A program made the position numbers and the translations under genes. Below, one piece after another: positions 25,428-32,597 of a stretch of 64,000 nt of DNA. The stretch is from positions 1 to 64,000 of the forward strand of contig CADAKY010000009.1 in the NCBI GenBank assembly GCA_902788575.1. The letters run 5' to 3'. The notes under the pieces were generated by a model, which was not told the origin of the DNA, did not search any database, and saw only the letters and a list, made by a program, of their open reading frames with translations. Origin of the DNA: an uncultured bacterium (GTDB taxonomy: Bacteria > Cyanobacteriota > Vampirovibrionia > Gastranaerophilales > Gastranaerophilaceae). How positions within the stretch are numbered: the stretch's first letter is position 1; each line of letters begins with the position of its first letter.

Positions 25428-26354
25428 TTATAATTCAAATTTTTGTCCTTGCCAAGAATTACGACACAAAAATTCTCTGTCAATTTTATTAAGGCAGTCT
25501 AATTTTTTTCCAATCCATCTCGGGGCAACAAGTTCTGTTCTTAATCCGTTACCGGCAAGACGGTGAATGGTTGTTTTCGGAGGTAAATATTCCAAAAAAT
25601 CACAAACGGTATTTACATATTCTTCTTCGCTCATGAATTCTATTTCACCTTTTTTATACATCTCGGCAAGCTTTGTTCCGTTTAAAGCGCAAAGCATGTG
25701 GATTTTTACTCCGTCCGGTTCAAGTTTAGCAATGGTTTTTGCGGTCTGCATCATTTCTTCATAAGTCTCAAACAGGTTTAGAATAACGTGCAGGCAAACA
25801 TTTATCCCTTTTTCTTTTGTTTTTGTATAAGATTTCAAAAAACAATCATAGTCATGCCCGCGATTAATTTTTTTGAGTGTCTTATCATGTACTGATTGCA
25901 GCCCGTATTCAATCCATGTGTAATAATCCGGTGTAAATGTTGAAATTAAATTAAGCTTGTCACTATCTATACAATCGGGGCGCGTACCGATTGAAATTCC
26001 TACAATATCATCCCTGCAAAGTGAAGAGGCGTATATTTTTTCGAGTTCTTTAACAGGTTTATAAGTATTAGAAAAAGCCTGAAAATAGGACATGAATTTT
26101 TGTGCCTTAAATCTTCTTTTTAAAGTTTCAGCACCTGTATTAACCTGTTCTTCAATAGATAAAAGGTTTGAATGCGCCTGAGAAAAACTCCCGCCGTCAT
26201 CACAAAAAATACACCCGTCCTTAGAAATGGTTCCGTCTCTATTTGGACATGAAAACCCCGCATCTAAAGTTATTTTGTACACTTTTGCACCGAATTTATT
26301 CTTCAAATGCTCACTAAATTGATTATACCTTTTATCCGTCCCATTGAATTCCAT
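25428..26354 (-). CDS. radical SAM protein of the TIGR01212/YhcC family
   Basis: A 308-aa protein with a radical-SAM cluster site in CPNRDGTISKDGCIFCDDGG (C-x(9-11)-C-x2-C spacing typical of this family rather than C-x3-C-x2-C). YGLQSVHDKTLKKINRGHDY and GVKIHMLCALNGT are also characteristic. The reaction is not established. The chosen ATG, 26354, is preceded by TATAAT only 7 nt upstream (26362-26367, minus strand) with no ribosome site, so the mRNA is probably leaderless. It is divergent from the tRNA cluster. Confidence 0.85.
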   Translation of the reverse strand: MEFNGTDKRYNQFSEHLKNKFGAKVYKITLDAGFSCPNRDGTISKDGCIFCDDGGSFSQAHSNLLSIEEQVNTGAETLKRRFKAQKFMSYFQAFSNTYKPVKELEKIYASSLCRDDIVGISIGTRPDCIDSDKLNLISTFTPDYYTWIEYGLQSVHDKTLKKINRGHDYDCFLKSYTKTKEKGINVCLHVILNLFETYEEMMQTAKTIAKLEPDGVKIHMLCALNGTKLAEMYKKGEIEFMSEEEYVNTVCDFLEYLPPKTTIHRLAGNGLRTELVAPRWIGKKLDCLNKIDREFLCRNSWQGQKFEL

Positions 26355-26386
26355 ACAATATATTATAAACAAAACAACAATTCTTA

Positions 26387-26415
26387 TTGACAACAATTTT
26401 TGTTTCCTATATCAT
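26387..26415 (+). promoter_or_regulatory. consensus promoter of the tRNA cluster
   Basis: TTGACA (26387-26392), 17-nt spacer, TATCAT (26410-26415), about 10 nt before the first tRNA. It lies back to back with the leaderless promoter of the radical SAM gene. Confidence 0.8.
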
Positions 26416-26425
26416 AGATTCTGTT

Positions 26426-26497
26426 GCCGGTATAGCTCAACGGTAGAGCAACGGTTTTGTAAACCGTAGGTTGTAGGTTCGATTCCTATTACCGGCT
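26426..26497 (+). tRNA. tRNA-Thr (TGT)
   Basis: 72 nt cloverleaf: acceptor GCCGGTA/TACCGGC, D-arm AGCTCAACGGTAGAGC, anticodon arm ACGGT-TTTGTAA-ACCGT, T-loop TTCGATT. CCA is not encoded. Confidence 0.95.
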
Positions 26498-26572
26498 TTT
26501 TTTATAGAGGGGTAAATTACGTAAGCTAATTTTCTCTCCGTTGAAAACTGAATCACCCTGAACGGGAATTGT

Positions 26573-26644
<72 letters not shown>

Positions 26645-26661
26645 AATTTAAAATTTAATAT

Positions 26662-26744
26662 GGGTAGGTGGCCGAGTGGCTAAAGGCGACAGACTGTAAA
26701 TCTGTTCCCGAGAGGGTACGGTGGTTCGAATCCACCCCTGCCCA
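26662..26744 (+). tRNA. tRNA-Tyr (GTA)
   Basis: 83 nt class II tRNA: acceptor GGGTAGG/CCTGCCC, anticodon loop CTGTAAA, long variable arm CCCGAGAGGG region, T-loop TTCGAAT. CCA is not encoded. Pieces of its 3' half recur downstream, inverted at 26778 and direct at 26915. Confidence 0.95.
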
Positions 26745-26753
26745 AATTTTTAT

Positions 26754-26775
26754 AACTCCTTCGGGAGTTTTTTTG
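26754..26775 (+). terminator. intrinsic terminator of the tRNA cluster
   Basis: AACTCC-TTC-GGGAGTT followed by seven T. Confidence 0.8.
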
Positions 26776-26777
26776 TT

Positions 26778-26925
26778 GGGTGGATTCTCACGCATTGCCT
26801 TCTGCAATGGGTTCTCCCCTCCATTGGCTTTTGATTATCACTCATTACCTGTTCTAAAACTATACGGAAAACGTGACATTTAGTCACCTTTTCCTGCGCG
26901 CCAACGGAGTCCTTACCCCTGCCCA
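26778..26925 (+). repeat. tRNA-Tyr-linked repeat region
   Basis: GGGTGGATTC (26778-26787) is an inverted copy of the tRNA T-arm/3' strand GAATCCACCC (26727-26736). ACCCCTGCCCA (26915-26925), now with an encoded CCA after it, is a direct copy of the tRNA 3' end (26734-26744), 181 nt downstream. No gene is visible between. The same inverted-then-direct layout follows tRNA-Pro at 34446-34532. Confidence 0.6.
26866..26894. repeat. GTGAC-hairpin element, copy 1
   Basis: GGAAAA-C-GTGAC-ATTTA-GTCAC-C-TTTTCC. The core GGTGACTAAATGTCACGTT (here on the minus strand) recurs at 34154-34174 and, with one change, at 34263-34283, both beside tRNA-Pro. A nearby AAGGACTCC is also shared. Confidence 0.65.
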
Positions 26926-26932
26926 CCATTTA

Positions 26933-26961
26933 AAAGGACTTTTCAATAAAGTCCTTTTTTT
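26933..26961 (+). terminator. intrinsic terminator after the tRNA-linked repeat
   Basis: AAAGGACTTT-TCAAT-AAAGTCCTTTTTTT hairpin and T-run. It could end a longer transcript that includes the direct tRNA-Tyr 3' copy. Confidence 0.75.
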
Positions 26962-27030
26962 GTTACCAATGTTTCCCGACAATAGCAGGTGTTGTATTTT
27001 TTTGTCCGTTTTGACAATAAGTAAACAAAT

Positions 27031-27056
27031 GTAGGTTGGGCATACTTGCCCAACAA
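27031..27056. repeat. REP-like palindrome
   Basis: GTAGGTTGGGCATACTTGCC followed by CAAC; same family as 19525. Confidence 0.75.
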
Positions 27057-27274
27057 CATTAAATCATAGCGGTAGGTACATTTTTTCAGGACTTTTGGTC
27101 GAGAGTGTTTTATGTCTTTGCTGAGGCGAAAGCCCGAAGCAATAAGACTTTTGCCAATTCGTTAAGGTCGGAAGTCGGTTGAGTTAAAATGTCCGAAATG
27201 TCCGATTTTGGGAACTAAAATGTTCGCAAAAAGAATTTTAAAATAATAAATACTCGGCTCATATATAGACAAAA
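27057..27274. other. intergenic stretch without recognisable gene
   Basis: I see no gene here. A GCGAAAGCCCGAAGC-like stretch and TGTCCGAAATGTCCGATTTT suggest decayed repeat DNA. Confidence 0.4.
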
Positions 27275-27311
27275 ACTAAATCACATAAAAGGACAAAAAT
27301 AGGTAATTTGA
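27275..27311. repeat. 37-bp direct repeat, left copy of the TA cassette
   Basis: ACTAAATCACATAAAAGGAC through AGGTAATTTGA. It recurs at 28475-28511 with one mismatch, exactly 1200 nt away, so the 37-bp units bracket the small secreted protein and the toxin-antitoxin pair. Confidence 0.85.
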
Positions 27312-27317
27312 GAATTA

Positions 27318-27587
27318 TTAATAATTAATTTCTTTACAACCACCTTTTTTGAATATTTTTTGTACTTCTTTACAATCATTTATACATTTGTCATATTCAT
27401 TTGTACTATATTTTTTTAGCCATTCACATTTATTATCAACATATTCGCTAAAAGAAACTTCTGTTGAATAGTTCATTGAATAAGGAATACCGTTTTTATC
27501 TTTCCATTTGCATGAATACTCTTTTGATTCTACAAATGTTATTACGGATAATAAAATAAGCAGTAATAAAACTATTCTAAAATTCAT
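27318..27587 (-). CDS. small secreted cysteine-containing protein, 89 aa
   Basis: ATG 27587 follows TAGGAG and opens a signal peptide (MNFRIVLLLLILLSVITFVES). The mature part has five cysteines (SCKW, NKCEW, DKCINDC, GGCKE), many Lys and Tyr, and no known domain. It lies 10 nt downstream of the antitoxin gene, probably in the same transcript as the HigBA-type pair. A secreted disulfide protein as a passenger of a TA cassette is unusual. Function unknown. Confidence 0.65.
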   Translation of the reverse strand: MNFRIVLLLLILLSVITFVESKEYSCKWKDKNGIPYSMNYSTEVSFSEYVDNKCEWLKKYSTNEYDKCINDCKEVQKIFKKGGCKEINY

Positions 27588-27597
27588 ATATCTGCTC

Positions 27598-27921
27598 CTA
27601 TGCAAACTTTACTTCTATCTCAGCACCCAAGCCTCGCAGAATTTTTATTGTTGTATCAAAACTCGGCTGAACTTTGCCTTTCAAGATATTAGATAAATTT
27701 GAACGATTCATTGATAAATCTTTTGCAAGCTGGCTTATTGTTGTACGTACTTTTACAACCCTTTCAAGCGATTTGAAAAATAACGCATAATCTCCATTTT
27801 TTGCGTATTCTTCAATATTCAAACGCAAATAGTCCTTTTGATATTCATCATCTTTAAGCACTTCTTGCATGTGCTGTTCATGAGTAATACCTCTATTTAA
27901 TATTTCTTGTTTAATTTTCAT
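27598..27921 (-). CDS. higA: HigA-type antitoxin with XRE helix-turn-helix
   Basis: A 107-aa antitoxin of the addiction-module antidote type. The C-terminal half carries a Cro/CI-type DNA-binding helix pair (TTISQLAKDLSMNRSNLSNILKGKV) followed by the family ending FDTTIKILRGLGAEIEVKFA. It is 3 nt downstream of the toxin gene, the toxin-first order normal for HigBA. It is expected to bind both the toxin and the palindrome at 28241-28266 to autorepress. Confidence 0.85.
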   Translation of the reverse strand: MKIKQEILNRGITHEQHMQEVLKDDEYQKDYLRLNIEEYAKNGDYALFFKSLERVVKVRTTISQLAKDLSMNRSNLSNILKGKVQPSFDTTIKILRGLGAEIEVKFA

Positions 27922-27924
27922 ATG

Positions 27925-28236
27925 TTATTCCTTTATTTCTCTAATAATATCTTTAGCTTTTTGTATATCCTTCTTTTGTGTTGATTTATCACCTGCACAC
28001 AAAATAAGAATTATTATATTTTCTTCTTCAGTAAAATAAATTCTATAACCTGAACCAAATTTACATCGAAGTTCAAACAAATCATTTGATATACATTTAT
28101 AATCACCATAGTGACCTTCTTCTAGTTTATCAATCCTCATATCTATTCTTTTTCTAATGCTTCTATCAAGAGAATTGTACCAATCAAGGTAAGGACATTT
28201 ATTATCGGTTGTCGTGTAATAAATAATTTGTTTCAT
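27925..28236 (-). CDS. higB: HigB/RelE-like toxin
   Basis: A 103-aa toxin of the RelE/ParE superfamily (Gp49-like). CPYLDWYNSLDRSIRKRIDMRIDKLEEGHYGDYKCI, DLFELRCKFGSGYRIYFTEEENII and LILCAGDKSTQKKDIQKAKDII are family features; the basic RCKFGSGYRIYF strand carries probable catalytic residues. These proteins cut mRNA on the ribosome. ATG 28236 is preferred because the earlier in-frame ATG lies inside the operator. It is the first gene of the cassette. Confidence 0.87.
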   Translation of the reverse strand: MKQIIYYTTTDNKCPYLDWYNSLDRSIRKRIDMRIDKLEEGHYGDYKCISNDLFELRCKFGSGYRIYFTEEENIIILILCAGDKSTQKKDIQKAKDIIREIKE

Positions 28237-28240
28237 AATT

Positions 28241-28266
28241 ATATTGTATGCTATGCCATACAATAT
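28241..28266. promoter_or_regulatory. operator palindrome of the toxin-antitoxin pair
   Basis: ATATTGTATG-CTATGC-CATACAATAT: 10-bp perfect arms and a 6-nt spacer, immediately upstream of the toxin start. Position and symmetry fit an autoregulatory HigA site. Confidence 0.75.
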
Positions 28267-28445
28267 GTCAATATAAAATTCTCAAAATCTCTGTTCTTTC
28301 TTCTCAAACCGATTGTTATTTTACAGTAGGAAGTTATTTGATAATCTTAATCTCAAACCGGACGAAATGTAACTTTTCTTGCACTTATTTACGCATTTTT
28401 TGCACGATTCTTGCACACTTTTGCATAAAATTGCACTAAAAAGTT

Positions 28446-28511
28446 ATTGTTGGGCAAGTATGCCCAACCTACCGACTAAATCACACAAAAGGACAAAAAT
28501 AGGTAATTTGA
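28446..28511. repeat. REP-like palindrome joined to right copy of the 37-bp repeat
   Basis: GTTGGGCAAGTATGCCCAAC (about 28449-28468) runs into the 37-bp repeat 28475-28511 that matches 27275-27311. Confidence 0.8.
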
Positions 28512-28550
28512 AATATTTCGTGCATTAAAATGCACGCTACAAACTAAATC

Positions 28551-28811
28551 TTATTTTTTACAATTTAATTCTTGTAATCTCATAGACAATTTTACGACCA
28601 TATCAAAAGATTCTTTGTCTGATATTTGACCATTTAAAGACTTTCTTATAGTATCACTTAATTCTTTATCTGTAGCTTTTATCTCTTTATTAATGATTTG
28701 TTTTTCTTTTAGTAATCTTAAAGAATTTTTTCTAACATCTTTTAAAGTTCTTAAATGAGTTCCATATTTTGCTTGAAAGCTGATTGGTGAATTGTTGATT
28801 GAATTGTTCAT
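28551..28811 (-). CDS. short lineage-specific protein with N-terminal F-x-A-K signature, 86 aa
   Basis: The protein begins MNNSINNSPISFQAKYGTHL, sharing the polar stretch plus F-x-A-K with proteins at 11332, 39005 and 50192. The remainder is charged and helical, probably a coiled coil (EKQIINKEIKATDKELSDTI). There is no signal peptide. The start follows GAAAGGA. An element A promoter lies 30-70 nt upstream on the minus strand. Function unknown. Confidence 0.65.
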   Translation of the reverse strand: MNNSINNSPISFQAKYGTHLRTLKDVRKNSLRLLKEKQIINKEIKATDKELSDTIRKSLNGQISDKESFDMVVKLSMRLQELNCKK

Positions 28812-28849
28812 TTTGTATTCCTTTCGTTGTTGCTAATTGATTGATACTT

Positions 28850-28881
28850 GTATTAAAACTTGTAAAAAAAATTTTTTGCTA
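28850..28881 (-). promoter_or_regulatory. element A promoter
   Basis: Minus strand: TAGCAAAAAATTTTTTTTAC then AAGTTTTAATAC. Compare 39432-39462, where AGTTTTAATAT follows the same tract. Confidence 0.5.
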
Positions 28882-28885
28882 GTTT

Positions 28886-28912
28886 ATAGGTCGGGTTTCA
28901 ACCCGACAAATA
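28886..28912. repeat. REP-like palindrome (variant)
   Basis: ATAGGTCGGGTTTCAACCCGAC, a compensated variant with C-G replacing T-A, so pairing is conserved while sequence changed. Confidence 0.7.
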
Positions 28913-28933
28913 ATTATTGTATAATATTAGTTT

Positions 28934-29037
28934 ATAGGTTGGGTGAAACCCAACAATAATAGGACAAAGTACTATTTTCATATTAAAAATTCTCAATTTT
29001 ATTGTTCTTTTTTCTCAAACCAACTGTTATTACACAT
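28934..29037. repeat. composite repeat of about 104 bp, copy 2
   Basis: Diverged copy of 22092-22193: REP-like palindrome, ACAAAGTACTATTTTCATATT, then TTGTTCTTTTTTCTCAAACC and AACTGTTATTACAC. Confidence 0.6.
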
Positions 29038-29059
29038 TTAAACTTAGAAAAATAGCTAA

Positions 29060-29086
29060 TTGTAAATATTTGCTAAAAGATATAAT
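29060..29086 (+). promoter_or_regulatory. promoter of the tRNA-like RNA and HEPN gene
   Basis: TTGTAA (29060-29065), 15-nt spacer, TATAAT (29081-29086). The expected start at about 29093 lies 40 nt upstream of the tRNA-like RNA. No terminator is seen between here and the HEPN gene. Confidence 0.5.
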
Positions 29087-29134
29087 ATATATCTATCAGC
29101 AGGAAGAATATTTCAAAATATAAAAAACAATCAT

Positions 29135-29227
29135 GTGATAGTAGCTTAACTGGTAGAGCGGCCACCTTTAAAAACATACACTGTTTTTTTCAAAGTGGAG
29201 GTACATGTTCAAATCGTGTCTATCACA
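29135..29227 (+). tRNA. tRNA-like RNA with anticodon arm enlarged by about 20 nt
   Basis: The acceptor stem (GTGATAG/CTATCAC plus discriminator A), D-arm (GCTTAACTGGTAGAGC), 5-nt variable region and T-arm (ACATG-TTCAAAT-CGTGT) are all sound. The anticodon arm is not: 29162-29198 reads CCAC-C-TTT...C-AAA-GTGG around an A5-ACA/TGT-T7 hairpin instead of a 7-nt loop. The RNA is 93 nt where about 73 is expected. It cannot have a normal anticodon loop unless 20 nt are removed; removal could leave loop CTTTAAA. It may be a decoy, sensor or RNA antitoxin, an intron-bearing tRNA, or a pseudogene. It lies 18 nt upstream of the HEPN gene. Confidence 0.6.
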
Positions 29228-29245
29228 TTTTGTAAGCGGAGCATT

Positions 29246-30139
29246 ATGAAACTTTATATTAATCATAGTAAAGCATTAAAACATTTCAAAAAAGTTCTGG
29301 GCAATGCCAATCATTTCTTAATTACAGCGCTTGTCGGTCTGGATGCATTGCAAGAAAACGAAGATTATAAAATTTCTGAAGATTTTCATACATCCTGGAA
29401 TCCGCAAAATAAATTAAATTCTATAAACAGAACCAGAAAGTTTATATTGGAAATGTCTTTATCAAGGGCAGTTGATGCATTAGAAATATACATTGATCAT
29501 TCCAATAATGCTCCTTTTTTGTTTCAATCCGAAAGTTTAAAGCAAGGAATAAAAGACAATAGTAAAAGCATAACTAAGAAATTTAATTTCATATGCGATG
29601 AATACAAGATTGATAGCAAATTACATGCATTAGGAATCTTATTAATCACTTGGAGAAACCGAATTATTCATAGTGAATGTGACAATCAACTGGAACATGG
29701 TTACAAAAAAATTATTCTTGATAATTCTCAATGGTTATGTGATAACTTCCGTCATTTAGATGCAACAAAATTACTTGAACATTTTGAAAAAAAAGACGGT
29801 CTTACATTTAAAGAAGCAACTTCTTTAATAAAAGTTACGCACGATATCGTATATTTTATTGAAGGAAAATCTTTATCAAATATTGATTCTTCATTGTATT
29901 TTAAGGAAATAATTAAGGAAATAATAAAAAACGAAAGCAAAAATGATAATCAAAAACTCAAAAACATTGCAAAAGTCTGGGGAAAAAACGGCAATAATAA
30001 AATTAGAGCAATTAATGGCAAATTAAGTTCTTACGGCTTATCTGAACAGAAATCAGATTCCGGAGTTGAAATAGATGAATTTCTGGTTTCTGAAGTATAT
30101 AAAACATCTCCCAAAGAGTTGTTGGAAAACTACTCTTAA
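29246..30139 (+). CDS. HEPN-motif protein (probable ribonuclease), 297 aa
   Basis: ATG 29246 follows GCGGAG. The protein is all-helical in character and carries R-N-R-I-I-H at 137-142 in the context LITWRNRIIHSE, the R-x4-H signature of HEPN ribonucleases such as RnlA, PrrC, AbiF and Cas13. I do not recognise the exact family; the C-terminal 80 residues (NDNQKLKNIAKVWGKNGNNK) are basic. It follows the tRNA-like RNA without a terminator, so one transcript probably carries both. A tRNA-targeting toxin or defence nuclease is plausible but inferred. Confidence 0.6.
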   Translation: MKLYINHSKALKHFKKVLGNANHFLITALVGLDALQENEDYKISEDFHTSWNPQNKLNSINRTRKFILEMSLSRAVDALEIYIDHSNNAPFLFQSESLKQGIKDNSKSITKKFNFICDEYKIDSKLHALGILLITWRNRIIHSECDNQLEHGYKKIILDNSQWLCDNFRHLDATKLLEHFEKKDGLTFKEATSLIKVTHDIVYFIEGKSLSNIDSSLYFKEIIKEIIKNESKNDNQKLKNIAKVWGKNGNNKIRAINGKLSSYGLSEQKSDSGVEIDEFLVSEVYKTSPKELLENYS

Positions 30140-30559
30140 TTAGTTTACAGCACCTATTCCCCGCAAAATTCCAATCATACCTTCTGCCGCAACATCTTTT
30201 ATAACTTTTCCTTTAGAATCAAAATAATAAAAATTCATAACACTGACAGAAATTTTATTTCCGGTAGGTTTTATTCCCATAAATTCACCATCATGCGTTC
30301 CGGTCAAAATCCAATGCACGGCAGTTTTTTCTTCATCAGCAGCCATGTCCTGAATTTTCCACTGAACATCGGAAAACCCCGTTCTCATCCAGTGCACAAC
30401 AGAAAGATATCCTTTACCTCCATATAATGGTTCCGGACTAGCAGGTGTATAAAAAGGTGCATCCGGTGAAACAAGTTCCTCTGCAAGTTTTTCATCTGCT
30501 GTATTTATCATTTGTTCGAATTTTTTCATTAATTGTTTATTGCGTTCCGTAATATTCAT
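30140..30559 (-). CDS. SnoaL-like/NTF2-fold protein
   Basis: A 139-aa protein of the SnoaL/ester-cyclase type NTF2 fold. NKQLMKKFEQMINTADEKLAEELVSPDAPFYTPASPEPLYGGKGYLSVVHWMRTGFSD and TAVHWILTGTHDGEFMGIKPTGNKISVSVMNFYYF follow the family pattern. Members are often stress or polyketide-related, with unknown substrates. ATG 30559 follows AAAAAGGAG. Its stop codon abuts the end of the HEPN gene (convergent, adjacent ends). It is monocistronic. Confidence 0.8.
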   Translation of the reverse strand: MNITERNKQLMKKFEQMINTADEKLAEELVSPDAPFYTPASPEPLYGGKGYLSVVHWMRTGFSDVQWKIQDMAADEEKTAVHWILTGTHDGEFMGIKPTGNKISVSVMNFYYFDSKGKVIKDVAAEGMIGILRGIGAVN

Positions 30560-30632
30560 AAAACTCCTTTTTATAATTCCGACAAATCTTATCTTATAAA
30601 AAATTCTTCACTCTTAATAAAGTTTATTAAAT

Positions 30633-31079
30633 TTATGACAGAGAAAGAGTATCTTCTACAAATTCCGTAAGGTCTGTAACAACATTAGATGCACATTTGT
30701 TGTAGAAGTTTGCAGCATGTTTTTTTGCAAAATTCATAAGCCCTGTATTGTTTCCGGAAACCGAAAATGAATCAAACGGTTTGGAAAGAAACGCAACCAT
30801 TTCGGCAGAACCTATTTCTTCTGTCTTGTTTTTATCTGAAATTGTTTGTTTTTGCTGGTGCGAAGATGTTATCAAATCTTGTATATCAATTCCGTCTATT
30901 CCTGAGATTTGAGGTGACGGATGAAATTGATCAAACCAATTTTTTTCAGGCGAAGCCTGCATTTGTTTATCAAGCAAATTTGAAAAGGTTTTATCGTCCA
31001 AATCATAATCTGATTTGGTTTCTGCTGCTTGTTTAACAGTGTTTAAAACTGAACCTATTGTGTTTGATACTATACTCAT
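30633..31079 (-). CDS. hypothetical protein, 148 aa
   Basis: Chosen start ATG 31079 (MSIVSNTIGSVLNTVKQAA). The protein is polar, Ser/Gln/Lys-rich, without signal peptide or known domain; a helical N terminus and acidic C terminus (TDLTEFVEDTLSLS) are visible. No ribosome site precedes the ATG, but TACAAT lies 6 nt upstream (31086-31091), so the mRNA may be leaderless like others here. It is monocistronic. Function unknown. Confidence 0.55.
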   Translation of the reverse strand: MSIVSNTIGSVLNTVKQAAETKSDYDLDDKTFSNLLDKQMQASPEKNWFDQFHPSPQISGIDGIDIQDLITSSHQQKQTISDKNKTEEIGSAEMVAFLSKPFDSFSVSGNNTGLMNFAKKHAANFYNKCASNVVTDLTEFVEDTLSLS

Positions 31080-31170
31080 ACTTGGATTGTACAAAATTTA
31101 TTCTGCCCGTTCATCCTTCAAAAAGTTGAACTCTTGTAAGTAATTTTGTATAATCTGTGTAGGTGAATTT

Positions 31171-31806
31171 ATGAAAAAATTTATTACAGCAATATTTGTA
31201 TTATTTTTATCTGTTAATTATACCTCAGCGTATGAGATTCAAGGACTAAAAGGAAATAGTATAAAATCAAATTCTGTTCTTTCATATGACAATGATTCTA
31301 TGCTCTGGCAAACAGGTAAAAAAACTGATACCTATTTTAAAAAGACTAATGAAGAATTTTCTGAATATTTGTATCCAAGCGGCGATTTTGCGTTCACAAC
31401 AGACTGTGAATTGGAATTTTTGTCAAACGGGCGTTTTATCGGATACTCAAATAAAGATTTAAATTTTTACATGTTTTATTTCAAAGATGGTGTTTTAGAA
31501 AAAGAAATTCTTTCTAAAGAAGAAATACAAGCTTTGCTGCCTGATTACAGAATTATTCCGTTGTCTGCATTCAGCAAATATACAAATTCCGTAAAAATAA
31601 AAAAAAGAATGGGTGATTTAAAAATATTATTATTGAATGATATAAACAAGGATTTTAGTGAATATGAATTTTCTTCTGGAAATGCCAAATTCAAAACAAA
31701 CAAAGCCGCGGGAATAATATATGTAACAAAACCCGGAATGATACAGTTTTCTAAGAAAGAAGAAAATACACCAGAAAACCCTTGGTTTATAATTCTTGTA
31801 AGATAA
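31171..31806 (+). CDS. secreted hypothetical protein, 211 aa
   Basis: Signal peptide MKKFITAIFVLFLSVNYTSAYE with a TSA-Y cleavage region. The mature part is beta-rich with YFKKTNEEFSEYLYPSGDF, a bent repeat of aromatic and charged residues, and ends NPWFIILVR. No cysteines or known motif are seen. AGGTG precedes the ATG by 6 nt, with TATAAT 19 nt upstream of it. It is probably monocistronic. Function unknown. Confidence 0.65.
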   Translation: MKKFITAIFVLFLSVNYTSAYEIQGLKGNSIKSNSVLSYDNDSMLWQTGKKTDTYFKKTNEEFSEYLYPSGDFAFTTDCELEFLSNGRFIGYSNKDLNFYMFYFKDGVLEKEILSKEEIQALLPDYRIIPLSAFSKYTNSVKIKKRMGDLKILLLNDINKDFSEYEFSSGNAKFKTNKAAGIIYVTKPGMIQFSKKEENTPENPWFIILVR

Positions 31807-31825
31807 TACAGGTCTTAGAATAAAC

Positions 31826-31860
31826 AAATGTAACAAATAATACTTTTTAATGTTACATTT
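31826..31860. promoter_or_regulatory. AAATGTAAC/GTTACATTT palindrome before the NrtR-like gene
   Basis: 9-bp perfect arms (31826-31834, 31852-31860) with a 17-nt spacer, followed by T-rich sequence. It may be an operator for the NrtR-like regulator downstream or a weak terminator of the gene upstream. The half-site resembles the TTTGTAAC units of element B. Confidence 0.45.
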
Positions 31861-31916
31861 TTTTGTTATTTATATTAATATAAATATATAGGAACAAACC
31901 CCAGAGGTAGAGTATA

Positions 31917-32597
31917 ATGTTCAATGAAGTTAAAACACATGAAATAACAGTCGATATTGTAATTCTGACAATCAAAGAGAGTGCATTACAAGTTTTGCTT
32001 GTAAAACGTAATAATGAACCTTTTAAGAATAAATGGGCAATCCCCGGCGGTTATGTAAGAATGTCAGAAAATCTTGATGAAGCTGCAATACGTGTTTTAA
32101 AAGAAAAAACAAATGTTGAAAATATCTATCTTGAACAACTTTATACATTTGGCGACCCGCTTCGCCACCCTGTATCAAGAGTTATAACATGTGCATATTT
32201 TGCACTTGTAAGAGCAGAAGATATTCAGGTAGAAACGACAGAAGATCTTGCATGGCATAAGGTTTTTGACCTTCCTCCTCTTGCATTTGACCACAAAGAA
32301 ATTATTGAATACTCTTTGAAAAGAACAAGAGAAAGATTGGAAATGTGTCCTGTAGCATATCAGCTTTTGAATCAAAAATTTACACTCACTGAAATGCAAA
32401 AAGCTTATGAAATGATAATGCAGAAAAAGCTGGATAAACGCAATTTCAGGAAAAAGGTTATTACAACAGACGGTTTGAGAGAATTGAATGAATTTTCAAA
32501 ATCTTCATCAAAACGTCCGGCAAGATTGTACACGTTTGATAATATTAAATTGAATTCGAAACGCGCACACTTTATTAAAAAGGAGACGAAATGTTAG
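31917..32597 (+). CDS. NrtR-like Nudix-domain transcriptional regulator
   Basis: A 226-aa protein: an N-terminal Nudix fold (about 5-140) and a C-terminal winged helix (about 150-215, PVAYQLLNQKFTLTEMQKAYEMIMQKKLDKRNFRKKVI). The Nudix box GGYVRMSENLDEAAIRVLKEKTNV lacks the REx2EE catalytic core, as in NrtR-type sensors that bind ADP-ribose compounds and control NAD-related genes. GAGGT precedes the ATG. A palindrome lies upstream. Its stop overlaps the start of secG. Which genes it controls is not visible. Confidence 0.82.
   Translation: MFNEVKTHEITVDIVILTIKESALQVLLVKRNNEPFKNKWAIPGGYVRMSENLDEAAIRVLKEKTNVENIYLEQLYTFGDPLRHPVSRVITCAYFALVRAEDIQVETTEDLAWHKVFDLPPLAFDHKEIIEYSLKRTRERLEMCPVAYQLLNQKFTLTEMQKAYEMIMQKKLDKRNFRKKVITTDGLRELNEFSKSSSKRPARLYTFDNIKLNSKRAHFIKKETKC

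Noticed and set aside
26915-26925. Prophage attachment site pair at tRNA-Tyr
   Set aside because: The direct copy is only 181 nt away and no integrase or phage genes lie between, so a tRNA-linked repeat is the better reading.
29135-29227. Group I or II intron in the tRNA-like RNA
   Set aside because: The extra 20 nt are far too short for a self-splicing intron.
31826-31860. Confident intrinsic terminator
   Set aside because: The stem is A/T-rich and symmetric with a 17-nt loop; an operator is at least as likely, so it is recorded as regulatory.
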